Counted from the stretch's first letter, positions 45,763 through 54,698 are shown. The stretch: 64,000 bases of DNA from Nocardioidaceae bacterium SCSIO 66511 (GCA_023100825.1 CP095846.1:124001-188000); one strand, 5' to 3'. Translations and numbers: made by a program. Notes: generated by a model from the letters alone, not told the origin.

Positions 45763-46416
45763 TTACGGCTGCTCGTCCTGGAGTCGCTGCCAGTCCTTTG
45801 CCATTTGCCGCATGAAAGCGGGATAGACCAGCCACGCGCGGAATGGCTTGATAGCTGCCAGGTAGAGCTTGCCGAGCCAGCCGTTCGGTTTGACCAGGAT
45901 CGCCATCTGACCGCGGTAGCTGCCGTCTGGCATGACCACCCAGCTGTGGTGGCTAAGCAGGTGGACGGTCTTGTTGGCGTACTCGTCGACGAACTCGTTG
46001 TGGGTGAGATACACGGGGCTGAACGGTGCATTCGGGGTCTCAGGACCGCGTGGGCCGTTCGACAGGTCCTCGGGAAGTCGATCCCGCAACGACCGTACGC
46101 GTTTTCCGACCCCGTCGCCTGCACCGTCCCAACCGAAGATCGCCCCGAGCTTCCAGCGGATCTGAAACAGCGACTGCACGATGAAGGACGGATTCTCGTG
46201 GGAGTCGAATCCGGCGTTCAACTTCACCAGCCTCGCGAAGTCGTCGGGGCCGCCGGGGGTCGGGAGTGCCCACACATCCTCGACGGTGAAGTCGGGGGCA
46301 ATGGCGTGAATGCGCCAGGGCTGCTCGAAATGGGCAGACGTCGGAAGGAGGTGGCTGGAGGCAGTTCGAGCGGTGACCATGGTGACCATGCTGCGAGCGT
46401 TGGACGGGGTCGGCAT
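45763..46416 (-). CDS. DUF2867 domain protein
   Basis: About 217 residues. WALPTPGGPDDFARLVKLNAG and the C-terminal WLGKLYLAAIKPFRAWLVYPA, which resembles a membrane-associated helix, match the DUF2867 group often found as the C-terminal domain of NAD-binding epimerase-like proteins. Here it stands alone. The start is uncertain: ATG at 46416, 46389 and 46380 are all possible and none has a clear ribosome site. Confidence 0.75.
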   Translation of the reverse strand: MPTPSNARSMVTMVTARTASSHLLPTSAHFEQPWRIHAIAPDFTVEDVWALPTPGGPDDFARLVKLNAGFDSHENPSFIVQSLFQIRWKLGAIFGWDGAGDGVGKRVRSLRDRLPEDLSNGPRGPETPNAPFSPVYLTHNEFVDEYANKTVHLLSHHSWVVMPDGSYRGQMAILVKPNGWLGKLYLAAIKPFRAWLVYPAFMRQMAKDWQRLQDEQP

Positions 46417-46480
46417 CCCCCTGTGGAGCGACCGCCTCCCTGGCTAGAGGGAGCCGGGGCGTGCTGGGTGCGTGAACCGT

Positions 46481-46497
46481 GGCAGGTGAGACCTGCC
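46481..46497. promoter_or_regulatory. Palindrome upstream of the DUF1707 gene
   Basis: GGCAGGT and ACCTGCC are perfectly symmetric around GAG. A TACGGT at 46514-46519 seven bases before the GTG start could be a -10 of a leaderless transcript, which would put the palindrome near the -35 region. Confidence 0.3.
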
Positions 46498-46525
46498 CGT
46501 TACCGGTCGCCGCTACGGTAGTGCC

Positions 46526-47209
46526 GTGAGCGAACCGTCCGACTCGATCGAGCCCGCCGAGCCGAAGCCCGTCCCGGAGCCGAGCCCCGGGCATGAGCTG
46601 CGAGTCTCCGACGCCGACCGCGACGCCGTCGTCAACCAGCTGGCTGAGCACGCGACCGCAGGCCGGCTCACGCTCGCCGAGCACGAGGAGCGGATGGAGC
46701 GTGCGATGGAGGCGAAGACCCGCGGTCAGCTGGACGAGCTGCTCACGGACCTTCCCGACGTCGCCACGGCGAAGCCGGAGCGTCGCCGCAAGGTCAGCCG
46801 TTGGATTCTTTCGGTGATGGGCGGTACCGACCGTAAGGGCCGCTGGCGGGTCGCCGAGGACCTGCAGATCATCACCGTCATGGGCGGGTGCGAGATCGAC
46901 CTGCGCAACGCCGAGCTCGACGGCGACGAGGTCGTGATCACCGCGTTCACGGTCATGGGCGGCATCGAGATCTACGTACCGGACACGATCGACCTCGAGG
47001 TCACCGGCTTCTCCCTGATGGGCGGTCGGGGTGAGAGCGGGTCGCACCGCCCGCCGCGTCCGGGTGCACCGCGGGTACGCATTCGCTCGTTCAACCTGAT
47101 GGGCGGGTGTGACATCTACCGGCTTCCCGACGAGACGAACGACCTCTCCGGCCCTAAGGCCAAGCGGCAGCTCAAGCGCGAGCGACGCCAACGAAGGTAT
47201 GGGCACTGA
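46526..47209 (+). CDS. DUF1707 and LiaF-like domain protein
   Basis: A 227-residue cytoplasmic protein. The DUF1707 domain (about 23-75: LRVSDADRDAVVNQL, then AGRLTLAEHEERM) is followed by a cell-wall-active-antibiotics-response (LiaF-like) repeat domain with three VMGG/LMGG turns. Such proteins are linked to envelope stress sensing in actinobacteria, although the mechanism is not settled. GTG start. The enoyl-CoA hydratase gene begins one base after its stop, which may only reflect compact layout. Confidence 0.85.
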   Translation: MSEPSDSIEPAEPKPVPEPSPGHELRVSDADRDAVVNQLAEHATAGRLTLAEHEERMERAMEAKTRGQLDELLTDLPDVATAKPERRRKVSRWILSVMGGTDRKGRWRVAEDLQIITVMGGCEIDLRNAELDGDEVVITAFTVMGGIEIYVPDTIDLEVTGFSLMGGRGESGSHRPPRPGAPRVRIRSFNLMGGCDIYRLPDETNDLSGPKAKRQLKRERRQRRYGH

Positions 47210-47210
47210 G

Positions 47211-48017
47211 ATGAGCGAGCCGCAGCCACGCCGAGTCGAGGTCGACGTACGTGACGCCGTTGCGTACGTACGCCTGACCCGCCCCGACAAGCTCAACGGC
47301 CTCGATCTGCCTATGCTCGAGCAGCTTGTCGCCGCCGCGAGAAGGCTCCGCAACGACCGCACGCTACGGGCCGTGATCCTGGTGGGTGACGGTCCGGCGT
47401 TCTCGTCGGGTCTCGACTTCGCGAGTGTGCTGAAGAAGCCTTCCAATGTCGTACGCGCGTTCATCCGCTGGCCGTGGCGCACGACGAACCTGTTCCAGCA
47501 GGTGTGTTGGGAGTGGCGTACGTTGCCGATCCCGGTTGTCGCGGTACTCCACGGACACTGCTACGGCGGGGCGATGCAGCTCGCGCTCGCCGCCGACTTC
47601 CGGTTCGCAACTCCCGACTGCTCACTTGCGATCCTGGAGGCTCGATGGGGGCTGATCCCGGATATGACCGGCTCTGTCACGCTGCGCGAGCTGATCGGCG
47701 CCGACACCGCGAAGCGACTGGTGATGACCGGTGAGATGTTCGACGGCACGTACGCCGGGGAGATCGGGCTCGTGACCGGCGTTGCGGCCGACCCTCTCGA
47801 AGCTGCGGAGCAGCTCGTCGCGCAGATCGCCGAACGCTCGCCCGATTCGGTTGCTGCCGCGAAGTCGCTCATCAACCGCACTCGCAGCGCTCCCGTACGC
47901 GCCGCACTGCGTGCCGAGCGATCACTTCAGCTCGGCCTGCTCCGAGGTGCCAACAGCAAGATCGCACGTGCCGCGGCGATGAAGGGCAAACCGGCGGAGT
48001 ATCGGCCGCGCCGTTGA
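47211..48017 (+). CDS. Enoyl-CoA hydratase/isomerase family protein
   Basis: A 268-residue crotonase. HGHCYGGAMQLALAADFRFA forms the oxyanion hole and ILEARWGLIPDMTGSVTL contains the glutamate position region. It probably acts in fatty acid or amino acid breakdown; there is no specific partner nearby. The start at 47211 is chosen; an in-frame ATG at 47199 exists. Confidence 0.87.
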   Translation: MSEPQPRRVEVDVRDAVAYVRLTRPDKLNGLDLPMLEQLVAAARRLRNDRTLRAVILVGDGPAFSSGLDFASVLKKPSNVVRAFIRWPWRTTNLFQQVCWEWRTLPIPVVAVLHGHCYGGAMQLALAADFRFATPDCSLAILEARWGLIPDMTGSVTLRELIGADTAKRLVMTGEMFDGTYAGEIGLVTGVAADPLEAAEQLVAQIAERSPDSVAAAKSLINRTRSAPVRAALRAERSLQLGLLRGANSKIARAAAMKGKPAEYRPRR

Positions 48018-48028
48018 ACTGTTAGATC

Positions 48029-48057
48029 GGCGTTCATGTTTCTGCGCATGAACCGCC
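48029..48057 (+). terminator. Hairpin after the enoyl-CoA hydratase gene
   Basis: GGCGTTCATG (48029-48038) pairs with CATGAACCGCC (48047-48057) with one bulged C around eight bases, 11 bases beyond the stop codon. Confidence 0.5.
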
Positions 48058-48102
48058 GGGTACGACCGCTCTCGACGATGTCCATTGCGATTGGGAGCCC
48101 CC

Positions 48103-48927
48103 ATGCGTACCAAGTCGATGTCCACCGCCCTGCTGGCGCTCGGCCTCGTTGCCGGTGTTTCGCAGGTCCCGGCCGCGGCAGTGGAGACCCCACAGCCGAC
48201 GGCACAGGTTGGCGTAGCAGATGTAGCCGACGTACCCGACGGCTACTACGACGATGCAGAAGGCAAGACCGGCGAGGAGCTTCGCTCGTCCCTCCACACG
48301 ATCATCTCGACCGACGTCACGCAGCTGTCCTACGACGAGGTCTGGGATGCGCTCAAGATGACCGACGAGGACCCCGCGAACCCGGCGAACGTCATCCTGC
48401 TCTACAGCGGGGAGTCTCGCAGCGAGGACCAGAACGGCGGTGACTCCGACGACTGGAACCGCGAACACGTCTGGGCCAAGTCGCACGGCGACTTCGGCAC
48501 CGCCACCGGTCCGGGCACCGACGTGCACCACCTGCGCCCGACCGACGTCACCGTCAACTCGACCCGCGGCAACCTCGACTTCGACGAGGGCGGCGAAGAG
48601 GTCGAGGACGCGCCCGGCAACTTCGTCGACGGCGACTCCTGGGAGCCGCGCGATGAGGTCAAGGGCGACGTGGCTCGGATGATCATGTACATGGACGTCC
48701 GCTACGACGGCGAGGACGGGTTCGCCGATCTCGAGGTCAACGACGAGGTCGACAACGGTTCCAACCCGAACATCGGCAAGATCTCCATGTTGCTGCAGTG
48801 GAACGAGCAGGATCCGCCGGACGAGTTCGAGCAGAACCGCAACGACGTGATCTACGACGAGATCCAGCACAACCGCAACCCGTTCATCGACCACCCGGAG
48901 TGGGCGGACGCCATCTGGGCGGGCTGA
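48103..48927 (+). CDS. Secreted endonuclease I family nuclease
   Basis: A 274-residue protein with a signal peptide (about 1-26). EHVWAKSHGDFG and TDVHHLRPTDVTVN hold the catalytic histidines and metal site of the EndA/NucM/Vvn nuclease family, which degrade extracellular DNA or RNA non-specifically. The acidic composition fits a secreted protein. GGGAG precedes the ATG. Confidence 0.9.
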   Translation: MRTKSMSTALLALGLVAGVSQVPAAAVETPQPTAQVGVADVADVPDGYYDDAEGKTGEELRSSLHTIISTDVTQLSYDEVWDALKMTDEDPANPANVILLYSGESRSEDQNGGDSDDWNREHVWAKSHGDFGTATGPGTDVHHLRPTDVTVNSTRGNLDFDEGGEEVEDAPGNFVDGDSWEPRDEVKGDVARMIMYMDVRYDGEDGFADLEVNDEVDNGSNPNIGKISMLLQWNEQDPPDEFEQNRNDVIYDEIQHNRNPFIDHPEWADAIWAG

Positions 48928-49007
48928 GCAGACCAGCGACCGGCCGGCGTTGACCTGGTTCGATCGAGCCTACGTACCTGCGTGCGACAGAGCAGATCTG
49001 AACCCGG

Positions 49008-50405
49008 TCACGCCGAGGCCGTCGACGAGTCGCGTTCCGCAGCTGCCATCCGGTGAGCCTGCGCCACGCCGAACGCGGCCAGCGACGCTGCTGCTACGAA
49101 GCCGACGACGTACGCGATGCTTCCGCCGGCCTCGAGCAGCGCGAGGAAGGCGGTGCCGGTGACGGCCAGTGCGATCGTCGATGCGAGTGCGTCACTGATC
49201 TGTAGCGCCGACGTGTTACGCCCCTCGTCGCCTGCGTCGGACGCCGAAAGGGTGAGGAGAGACAGAGTCGGCATCACCATCCCCATGCCGAGTCCGGACA
49301 GCGCCCACGTCGGCAGCGCGACGAAAACCGGAACTTCGGGAATCGTCACCAGAGCCGAGCCGCCGATGCCCATCACAAGAGACAACGAGCCGATCTGAGC
49401 GATCCGCCAGCGAGGGATCGAGACAGCGTCTCGGCCCTGCCACCATGAGCCGGCAGACCATGCGATCGCAGCGGCGGTGAGGGCGAGCCCGGCGGTGCCG
49501 GGTGACAGACCACGCTCGCGATTCAGCAGCAGAAGTACGAGGACCTCCGCGGTGACGAAGGCGGCGGACACGACTCCGCGCATTGCGACGACGGCCGGCA
49601 ACCCCGGGCGCATCCGCGATGTGCCCCGCGGGAGCAGCCTCGGTACGGCGACGATCAGTCCGGCGATGCCGATCGTGACGAACGCGACGGCCAAGAGGGC
49701 GCCGCTCTGCTCCTGGCCGGCGAGGTGGAGCGCGGTGGCCGCAACCGCCGCGACCACCGACCAGCCGATGCGCTTCTGGGCTTGGGGATCGGCCGGGTCC
49801 GTCCCCTGCTTGCGAAGACTGCCCGACAGGGACGGTACGAGTAGTCCGAGGGCGACGACGGCGAGCGCCGGAACGCCGAGGAACACCCAGCGCCATCCGA
49901 TGTGCTCGACGATCAGCCCCGCTACCGCAGGCCCGACGAGTGCTGGAATCACCCAGGCCCCGGCGAATGCCGCGAACACCCGCGGTTGGAGAGTCGCCGG
50001 GAACCGTTGCGCGACGACGACGTACAACGCCACGATGAACACGCCACTCCCGAACCCCTGGACACCGCGTCCGAGGGCGAGCACGAGCATGTTCGGTGCA
50101 AGTCCGGCGGCAACGAGTCCGGCGGCGAAAACAGCGACGCCGCCCAGGAGCGAGCCGAACGGTCCGCGTACGTCGCTGCGGTTGCCGCCGACGGCCATGC
50201 CGACAATGCCGGCGGCGAGCGGTAACGCGAACGCGAGTGGGTAGAGCGCGAGCCCGTCCAGGGCGTCCGCAACCGTCGGCATGGCCGCGGTGACGGCCAT
50301 GGCCTCGAATGCTGCGAGCGCGACGAGTGAGATCGTGCCGATAATGACAAGACGGTGGTCCCGGTCGAACAGACCGGCCCGCCCGACCGAAGTCGACGTG
50401 TGCAT
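49008..50405 (-). CDS. MFS multidrug-type transporter
   Basis: A 465-residue membrane protein with about fourteen hydrophobic segments. FEAMAVTAAMPTVADAL in the first helix and GRGVQGFGSGVFIVALYVV in the fourth resemble drug exporters of the major facilitator superfamily. The ATG at 50405 lies about eight bases after the probable -10, so the transcript is likely leaderless. Its promoter has the architecture used by MerR-type activators, suggesting inducible expression. Confidence 0.87.
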   Translation of the reverse strand: MHTSTSVGRAGLFDRDHRLVIIGTISLVALAAFEAMAVTAAMPTVADALDGLALYPLAFALPLAAGIVGMAVGGNRSDVRGPFGSLLGGVAVFAAGLVAAGLAPNMLVLALGRGVQGFGSGVFIVALYVVVAQRFPATLQPRVFAAFAGAWVIPALVGPAVAGLIVEHIGWRWVFLGVPALAVVALGLLVPSLSGSLRKQGTDPADPQAQKRIGWSVVAAVAATALHLAGQEQSGALLAVAFVTIGIAGLIVAVPRLLPRGTSRMRPGLPAVVAMRGVVSAAFVTAEVLVLLLLNRERGLSPGTAGLALTAAAIAWSAGSWWQGRDAVSIPRWRIAQIGSLSLVMGIGGSALVTIPEVPVFVALPTWALSGLGMGMVMPTLSLLTLSASDAGDEGRNTSALQISDALASTIALAVTGTAFLALLEAGGSIAYVVGFVAAASLAAFGVAQAHRMAAAERDSSTASA

Positions 50406-50412
50406 GCCCAGG

Positions 50413-50443
50413 ACGCTAGAACTTGAACCATGGTTCAGGTCAA
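50413..50443 (-). promoter_or_regulatory. MerR-type promoter of the MFS gene
   Basis: On the minus strand TTGACC (50443 to 50438) and TAGCGT (50418 to 50413) are 19 bases apart, longer than optimal. A palindrome with the perfect core TGAACCATGGTTCA (50424-50437), nearly symmetric over 50421-50440, fills the spacer. A 19-20 base spacer centred on a palindrome is the hallmark of MerR-family activated promoters. No MerR gene is in the window. Confidence 0.6.
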
Positions 50444-50580
50444 GCGAGTTTCCGGTCGGCCGCTGCGCTCGAAGCATCGTTCGTGCACGCACCGTAGTCG
50501 GTCGGTGACCTCATATCTGCAAAGCGGGTACAAGCCGCATCCGGCCATGCTCTAATGACCGAATCACACAGGGGGTAGTG

Positions 50581-51690
50581 ATGAACAGACAAGGAACCCT
50601 GCTGATCGCAGGGGCAATGGCCGCGTCCGTCGCGTTCGCACCGGTTGCGCAGGCCAAGCCGTCAGAGTCGCCTTCGAGTCGCGCCGAGCCGGCGATCCAC
50701 ACGGTTCACGTCGATCCCGACCAGTTGCCCACCGGGCCGCTGCCCAAGGTGCCGTACTACCAGGAGGGTACGAAGGTCCTGCACGACGGCGACCGGGAGA
50801 TCAAGGTCAAGTTGCCGCGCGACGACGCGCACGGCGCGAGCGGCCACCACGCGACGTACCCGGTGCGCGGCGGCTACATCGTGCAAACCCGCGCCTACAG
50901 TGCTCACCCGCGATTGTTCTATGTGCGTAAGAACGGCGAGCGTGCCCGTATCGGCGGCTTCGTGAACGGCTTCGAGGACCTCAACGTGGTCGTCGGAGCC
51001 GATCGCGCGCGAATCGCGTACATCCGTTGGCGGGGCGGCATCGGAGACCAAGTCGTCGAGGTTCGCCGCGTGAGCGACGGGCAGCTGGTCGCCCGGCGCG
51101 CGCTCGGTCAGGGGTCTTCGTACTCTCTCTCGCTGCTCGGTATGCGCGACGGCAAGCTCTGGTTCGCGGACGGCTACGGCACGCGGGTACGCACCTGGCA
51201 CCTGGGCAAGCGCAAGGTCACGACCTATGACGCGCCACCGCGCGGTCGAGGTGGCCTGCGGGCGGATCTGTCCGCGCGCCGGGTGGTTGTCGATCGAGGG
51301 TTCAAACGCTGCGTGAGTGTGCTGAGCATTCCGAAGCGGCCGGCAAAGCGCTGGCTCTCGTGCGGCGGCGTCGTGCCGAAGGTGTGGTCACCCGACGACA
51401 GGTACGTGGTCGGGTTCGATGATCACGACACCGCGGTCGTCCGCAGGTCTGTCTCGGGCAAGCCGGTCGTCCGGTTCACCGGAATCACCGATGGCGGACC
51501 ACTACCGGATGTCGTCTGGGAGTCGAACGACACCTTCATCGCCGATGCGTACGTCGAGACGGACGATCCGACGAACCCCGATGTCGCACTCGTGCGCTGC
51601 AACGTGAGCGGGGAGTGCGAGGTTGCCGCCCGGTGGTCAAGCCTCGACGACGATGAGCAGCTGTCCGTCGCTACTCGTACGCCGAGCTGA
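50581..51690 (+). CDS. Secreted protein, possible beta-propeller
   Basis: A 369-residue protein with a signal peptide (about 1-25, ending PVAQA). The mature part shows repeated strand-rich blocks (for example IAYIRWRGG, KLWFADGYG, VWSPDDRYVVGFDDHDTAVV) like a WD40 or TolB-type propeller. No known family is recognised. GGGGG lies six bases before the ATG; a GTG directly before it is an alternative. Paired with a similar gene downstream. Confidence 0.7.
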   Translation: MNRQGTLLIAGAMAASVAFAPVAQAKPSESPSSRAEPAIHTVHVDPDQLPTGPLPKVPYYQEGTKVLHDGDREIKVKLPRDDAHGASGHHATYPVRGGYIVQTRAYSAHPRLFYVRKNGERARIGGFVNGFEDLNVVVGADRARIAYIRWRGGIGDQVVEVRRVSDGQLVARRALGQGSSYSLSLLGMRDGKLWFADGYGTRVRTWHLGKRKVTTYDAPPRGRGGLRADLSARRVVVDRGFKRCVSVLSIPKRPAKRWLSCGGVVPKVWSPDDRYVVGFDDHDTAVVRRSVSGKPVVRFTGITDGGPLPDVVWESNDTFIADAYVETDDPTNPDVALVRCNVSGECEVAARWSSLDDDEQLSVATRTPS

Positions 51691-51699
51691 GGAGGCGTG

Positions 51700-52725
51700 A
51701 TGAGACGACTGACAGGTTGCGTCGTACTGACGCTCACGGCTGCGCTTTCCATGACGGGTGCGCAAGCCCAGGCATCGGCGGACGTACGGCAACCGCCCGC
51801 GACGCCCGCGTACCTGAACACCAACACCATGGTGGTCAAGGACAACGGCCATCGCCGCGTTCTTGACGTCGACGGCTCCGCCGAGAGCTTCTACCGCACG
51901 GCACACGGCTATGCGGTCATGAGCGAAGTGCCGCGCGGTGACGATTCCGCGGTCTGGTTGACGATCTACGGCAAGCGCCGCGGTAGCGAAGTGTTGTCGC
52001 GTAGCGTCTCTCGAGCCTCTTACCCGACCGTCGCGGTGTCGGCGGACGGCAAACGCATCGCGTATGTGGCTCAACCGAGTACGCAAGGGCTCGCTCGACT
52101 CGTGGTGCGGCGCACCAGCGACGGCGGGCTCGTACGAAAGCGCCCGCTGGCCGATCCGAGCACCCGCGTTCTCGCGTTTCGTGCGGGCGAGGTGTGGTTC
52201 GCCCAGGATCGTCATTTCGCGGGTCGTTTCCAGGTCAGGTCGGGCAAGGTACGCCCGGTACGCAAGGGTCGCGCGCCGCTGATCGCGGTGTCTCCGGCCC
52301 GTGATCAGGCGGTGGTCCGCAACCTGACGACCCACAAGGCGTCGGTCGTGCCGCTGCCTCGTCACGGCCGGAAGGGCTGGCAGCTGCCGGAGCACGATGT
52401 GCTCGGCTGGTCGCCCAACGGCCGTTATGTGCTGACCTACAACTGGGACGACGAAGGTGTAGTGCGCAGGTTGGTCGTACGCAACTCCCGCAGCGGCCGA
52501 CTGGTCCGAGGTGTTTCGTACAACTGGTTCGGAAGCCCGCCGCGGATCAGGTGGGCGTCGTCGAAGGCGTTCCTGGCGGTACGCGGCGGCGAGCACGGCG
52601 CGGAGCTGATGCGGTACGGCGCACGGAAGGGGGCGAAGGTGCTGGCAACCTTCCCGAGTTGGACGCCCGACGTGCCGGGTTGGCTTCCGATCGCTGCGCC
52701 GGGTCAGGGTGTCGCCACGGATTGA
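51700..52725 (+). CDS. Secreted protein, possible beta-propeller (paralogue of the preceding gene)
   Basis: A 341-residue exported protein (signal peptide about 1-27). Its repeats, such as RIAYVAQPS, EVWFAQDRHFAGRF and LGWSPNGRYVLTYNWDD, parallel those of the upstream gene, so the two probably arose by duplication. GAGGAGG five bases before the ATG. It starts nine bases after the previous stop and is in the same operon. Function unknown. Confidence 0.7.
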   Translation: MRRLTGCVVLTLTAALSMTGAQAQASADVRQPPATPAYLNTNTMVVKDNGHRRVLDVDGSAESFYRTAHGYAVMSEVPRGDDSAVWLTIYGKRRGSEVLSRSVSRASYPTVAVSADGKRIAYVAQPSTQGLARLVVRRTSDGGLVRKRPLADPSTRVLAFRAGEVWFAQDRHFAGRFQVRSGKVRPVRKGRAPLIAVSPARDQAVVRNLTTHKASVVPLPRHGRKGWQLPEHDVLGWSPNGRYVLTYNWDDEGVVRRLVVRNSRSGRLVRGVSYNWFGSPPRIRWASSKAFLAVRGGEHGAELMRYGARKGAKVLATFPSWTPDVPGWLPIAAPGQGVATD

Positions 52726-52731
52726 TGGGTG

Positions 52732-53301
52732 TCAGCTGCCGTTGCTGCTTCGCCCGAGCAGGGCCGCGATGGCCATCTCCGTCAGCAGACTGCGCATCGC
52801 CTCGGCGCCGATCCGTGCCGAATGCGGTGTGGAGTTGATCAGTCCGAAGGCCGCCTGGGCGGCGGCGCGAGCCGAGCGTACGTCTCGTTCGGGTCTCAGC
52901 GAGCGCAACGCAGCGACCCAGAGGTCGATGTAGGCGAGCTGGGTCGCTCGTACGGTGTCCTGGCTCTTCTCCGGGAGGTTTCCCCACTCGCGTTCCTGCA
53001 CGATGATCAGCGATGGATAAGTGAGCGCGAAGTCGACGTGCCAGTCGACGAGCGACTCGAGGGTCTCGAGCGCCGTAGAGGCCGCGTCCACTCGGCGCCC
53101 GCCCTCCTCGAGCAGGCGCTCGCTGATGTCGACGAGCATCTGCGCGAGGATCGCGACCTTGCCGTCGAAGTGGCGATACAGCGCGGGGCCGGATATTCCG
53201 ACGGCCGTGCCGATGTCATGAACCGACACCCCATGAAACCCGCGTTCGGCGAACAGATCGGCCGCGGAGTCGAGGATCTGCTGCTTGCGGCCGTTACCCA
53301 T
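52732..53301 (-). CDS. TetR family transcriptional regulator
   Basis: A 189-residue repressor. The HTH is QILDSAADLFAERGFHGVS with VGISGPALYRHFDGK. The ligand domain resembles regulators of acyl-CoA metabolism (for example KstR2-like proteins) in general form. Divergent from the SfnB-like gene with overlapping palindromes between, it most likely represses that gene and itself. Confidence 0.87.
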   Translation of the reverse strand: MGNGRKQQILDSAADLFAERGFHGVSVHDIGTAVGISGPALYRHFDGKVAILAQMLVDISERLLEEGGRRVDAASTALETLESLVDWHVDFALTYPSLIIVQEREWGNLPEKSQDTVRATQLAYIDLWVAALRSLRPERDVRSARAAAQAAFGLINSTPHSARIGAEAMRSLLTEMAIAALLGRSSNGS

Positions 53302-53355
53302 GGCGCCAGGGTAGACCTCGCGCCGTCGTGCGCTCGGCGGCGCGATCTGTCGTGT

Positions 53356-53387
53356 GTACTTGATAAATAGTACCGAATTACTAGACT
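53356..53387 (+). promoter_or_regulatory. Promoter and candidate TetR operator of the SfnB-like gene
   Basis: GTACT/AGTAC (53356-53360 and 53369-53373) and TAGTA/TACTA (53368-53372 and 53379-53383) are two overlapping palindromes. A TTGATA at 53360-53365 and TAGACT at 53382-53387 are 16 bases apart and put the transcription start near the ATG at 53394, so translation is probably leaderless. Confidence 0.5.
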
Positions 53388-53393
53388 ATCCGC

Positions 53394-54644
53394 ATGACGG
53401 ATACCGCAGCGCGCGTTCGACCCCTGGTCGCGACCAGCGCGGTCACGATCATCGGCTCCGATGACGAGGCCATCTCCGCCGCTCGTACGCTCGCTACGGA
53501 GTTCGCAGTCGACGCTGCCGAGCGCGATCTGAACCGGATCCTCCCGGCCGCAGAGGTCGATGTGATGTCCGCGGCGGGGCTGTTCGCGATCACGGTTCCG
53601 CGCGAGTACGGCGGGGCAGACGTACGCGCGTCGACGCTCGCGGAGGTGTTCCGGCTGCTCGCGACGGCAGATCCGAATATCGCGCAGATCCCGCACAGCC
53701 ACTTCGTCTACGTGAACCTGCTGCGTCTCGCGGCCACATCCCGCCAACGCGAGCAACTCTTCGGGGAGATCCTGGCCGGCGGCCGGTTGGCGAATGCGCA
53801 GTCGGAGCGTACGAGCAAGACCGTTCGCGAGATCCAGACCATCCTCAAACCGATCGGCTCGGGCGGCTTCGTATTGCGGGGCACGAAGTACTACTGCACC
53901 GGAGCGTTGTTCGCCGATCGAATCCCGGTGCTCGCCCGCCTCGACGATCCGAACCAGGTCGCCGGCCTGCCTGAGGGCGAGTACGTCGCGTACGTACCGA
54001 CCGCGACCGCGGGACTGACCGTCGAGGACGACTGGGACGCACTCGGACAGCGGCTGACGGCCAGCGGCACTGTGCGCCTCGACGATGTGCAGGTGGCGGC
54101 CGAGTGGTTGGTACCGCGTGACCAGGCTTTCGAGCAGCCGCACAGCTACGGTGCTCTGGCTCAGCTGCTGCACGCGGCCATCGACGTCGGTATCGCGCGT
54201 GGCGCGCTCGACGAGGCAGCCGCGTTCGTGAACACCAAGAGCCGTCCTTGGTACGAGGCCGAGGTGGAGCGGGCAGTCGACGATCCCCTCGTAGTGCAGC
54301 GATTCGGCGAGTTGGCCGTCGAGGTGGCGGCAGCAGAGTCGGTGCTGCGGACCGCCGGCGAACGGCTCGACCGCGCGCTGACGATGCCACACGAGCAGGC
54401 GGCGACGGATGCGTCGATCGCGGTTGCCACTGCCAAGGTTCTCGGCGAGAAGGCGTCGATTGCGACGAGCTCCGCATTGTTCGAGGTCTCGGGTACGCGC
54501 GCCGCCGCTGCGGAGCTGAACCTCGGTCGACACTGGCGAAACGCTCGTACGCACACGCTGCACGACCCGATCCGATGGAAGTACCACCACATCGGTAGGC
54601 ACACCCTGTCCGGGATCGCCCCGCCGCGTACGGCTGTGATCTGA
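53394..54644 (+). CDS. SfnB-like acyl-CoA dehydrogenase family flavin monooxygenase
   Basis: A 416-residue protein with the acyl-CoA dehydrogenase fold. TVPREYGGADV in the N-terminal domain, GTKYYCTGALFAD in the middle and RNARTHTLHDPIRWKYHHIG at the C-terminus match the SfnB/DszC-type group of sulfur acquisition oxidoreductases, which use reduced FMN from a partner reductase. No reductase gene is adjacent. Despite the leucine degradation genes next door it is not an isovaleryl-CoA dehydrogenase by its C-terminal motif. Confidence 0.83.
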   Translation: MTDTAARVRPLVATSAVTIIGSDDEAISAARTLATEFAVDAAERDLNRILPAAEVDVMSAAGLFAITVPREYGGADVRASTLAEVFRLLATADPNIAQIPHSHFVYVNLLRLAATSRQREQLFGEILAGGRLANAQSERTSKTVREIQTILKPIGSGGFVLRGTKYYCTGALFADRIPVLARLDDPNQVAGLPEGEYVAYVPTATAGLTVEDDWDALGQRLTASGTVRLDDVQVAAEWLVPRDQAFEQPHSYGALAQLLHAAIDVGIARGALDEAAAFVNTKSRPWYEAEVERAVDDPLVVQRFGELAVEVAAAESVLRTAGERLDRALTMPHEQAATDASIAVATAKVLGEKASIATSSALFEVSGTRAAAAELNLGRHWRNARTHTLHDPIRWKYHHIGRHTLSGIAPPRTAVI

Positions 54645-54660
54645 ACAGCGCAGTCCACCG

Positions 54661-54690
54661 ACTCGCCGTGGCGAGTTAACAACCGTTAAC
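54661..54690 (+). promoter_or_regulatory. Repeated GTTAAC before the methylcrotonyl-CoA carboxylase genes
   Basis: GTTAAC occurs at 54675-54680 and 54685-54690; being self-complementary, the pair forms a palindrome with a four-base centre just before the start codon. A small hairpin (ACTCGC-CGTG-GCGAGT, 54661-54676) precedes it and may end the upstream transcript. Confidence 0.4.
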
Positions 54691-54698
54691 ATGTCGCC

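Noticed and set aside
53394-54644. Isovaleryl-CoA dehydrogenase of leucine degradation
   Set aside because: The C-terminal RNARTHTLHDP segment is that of SfnB/DszC-type flavin monooxygenases, not of acyl-CoA dehydrogenases with a catalytic glutamate.
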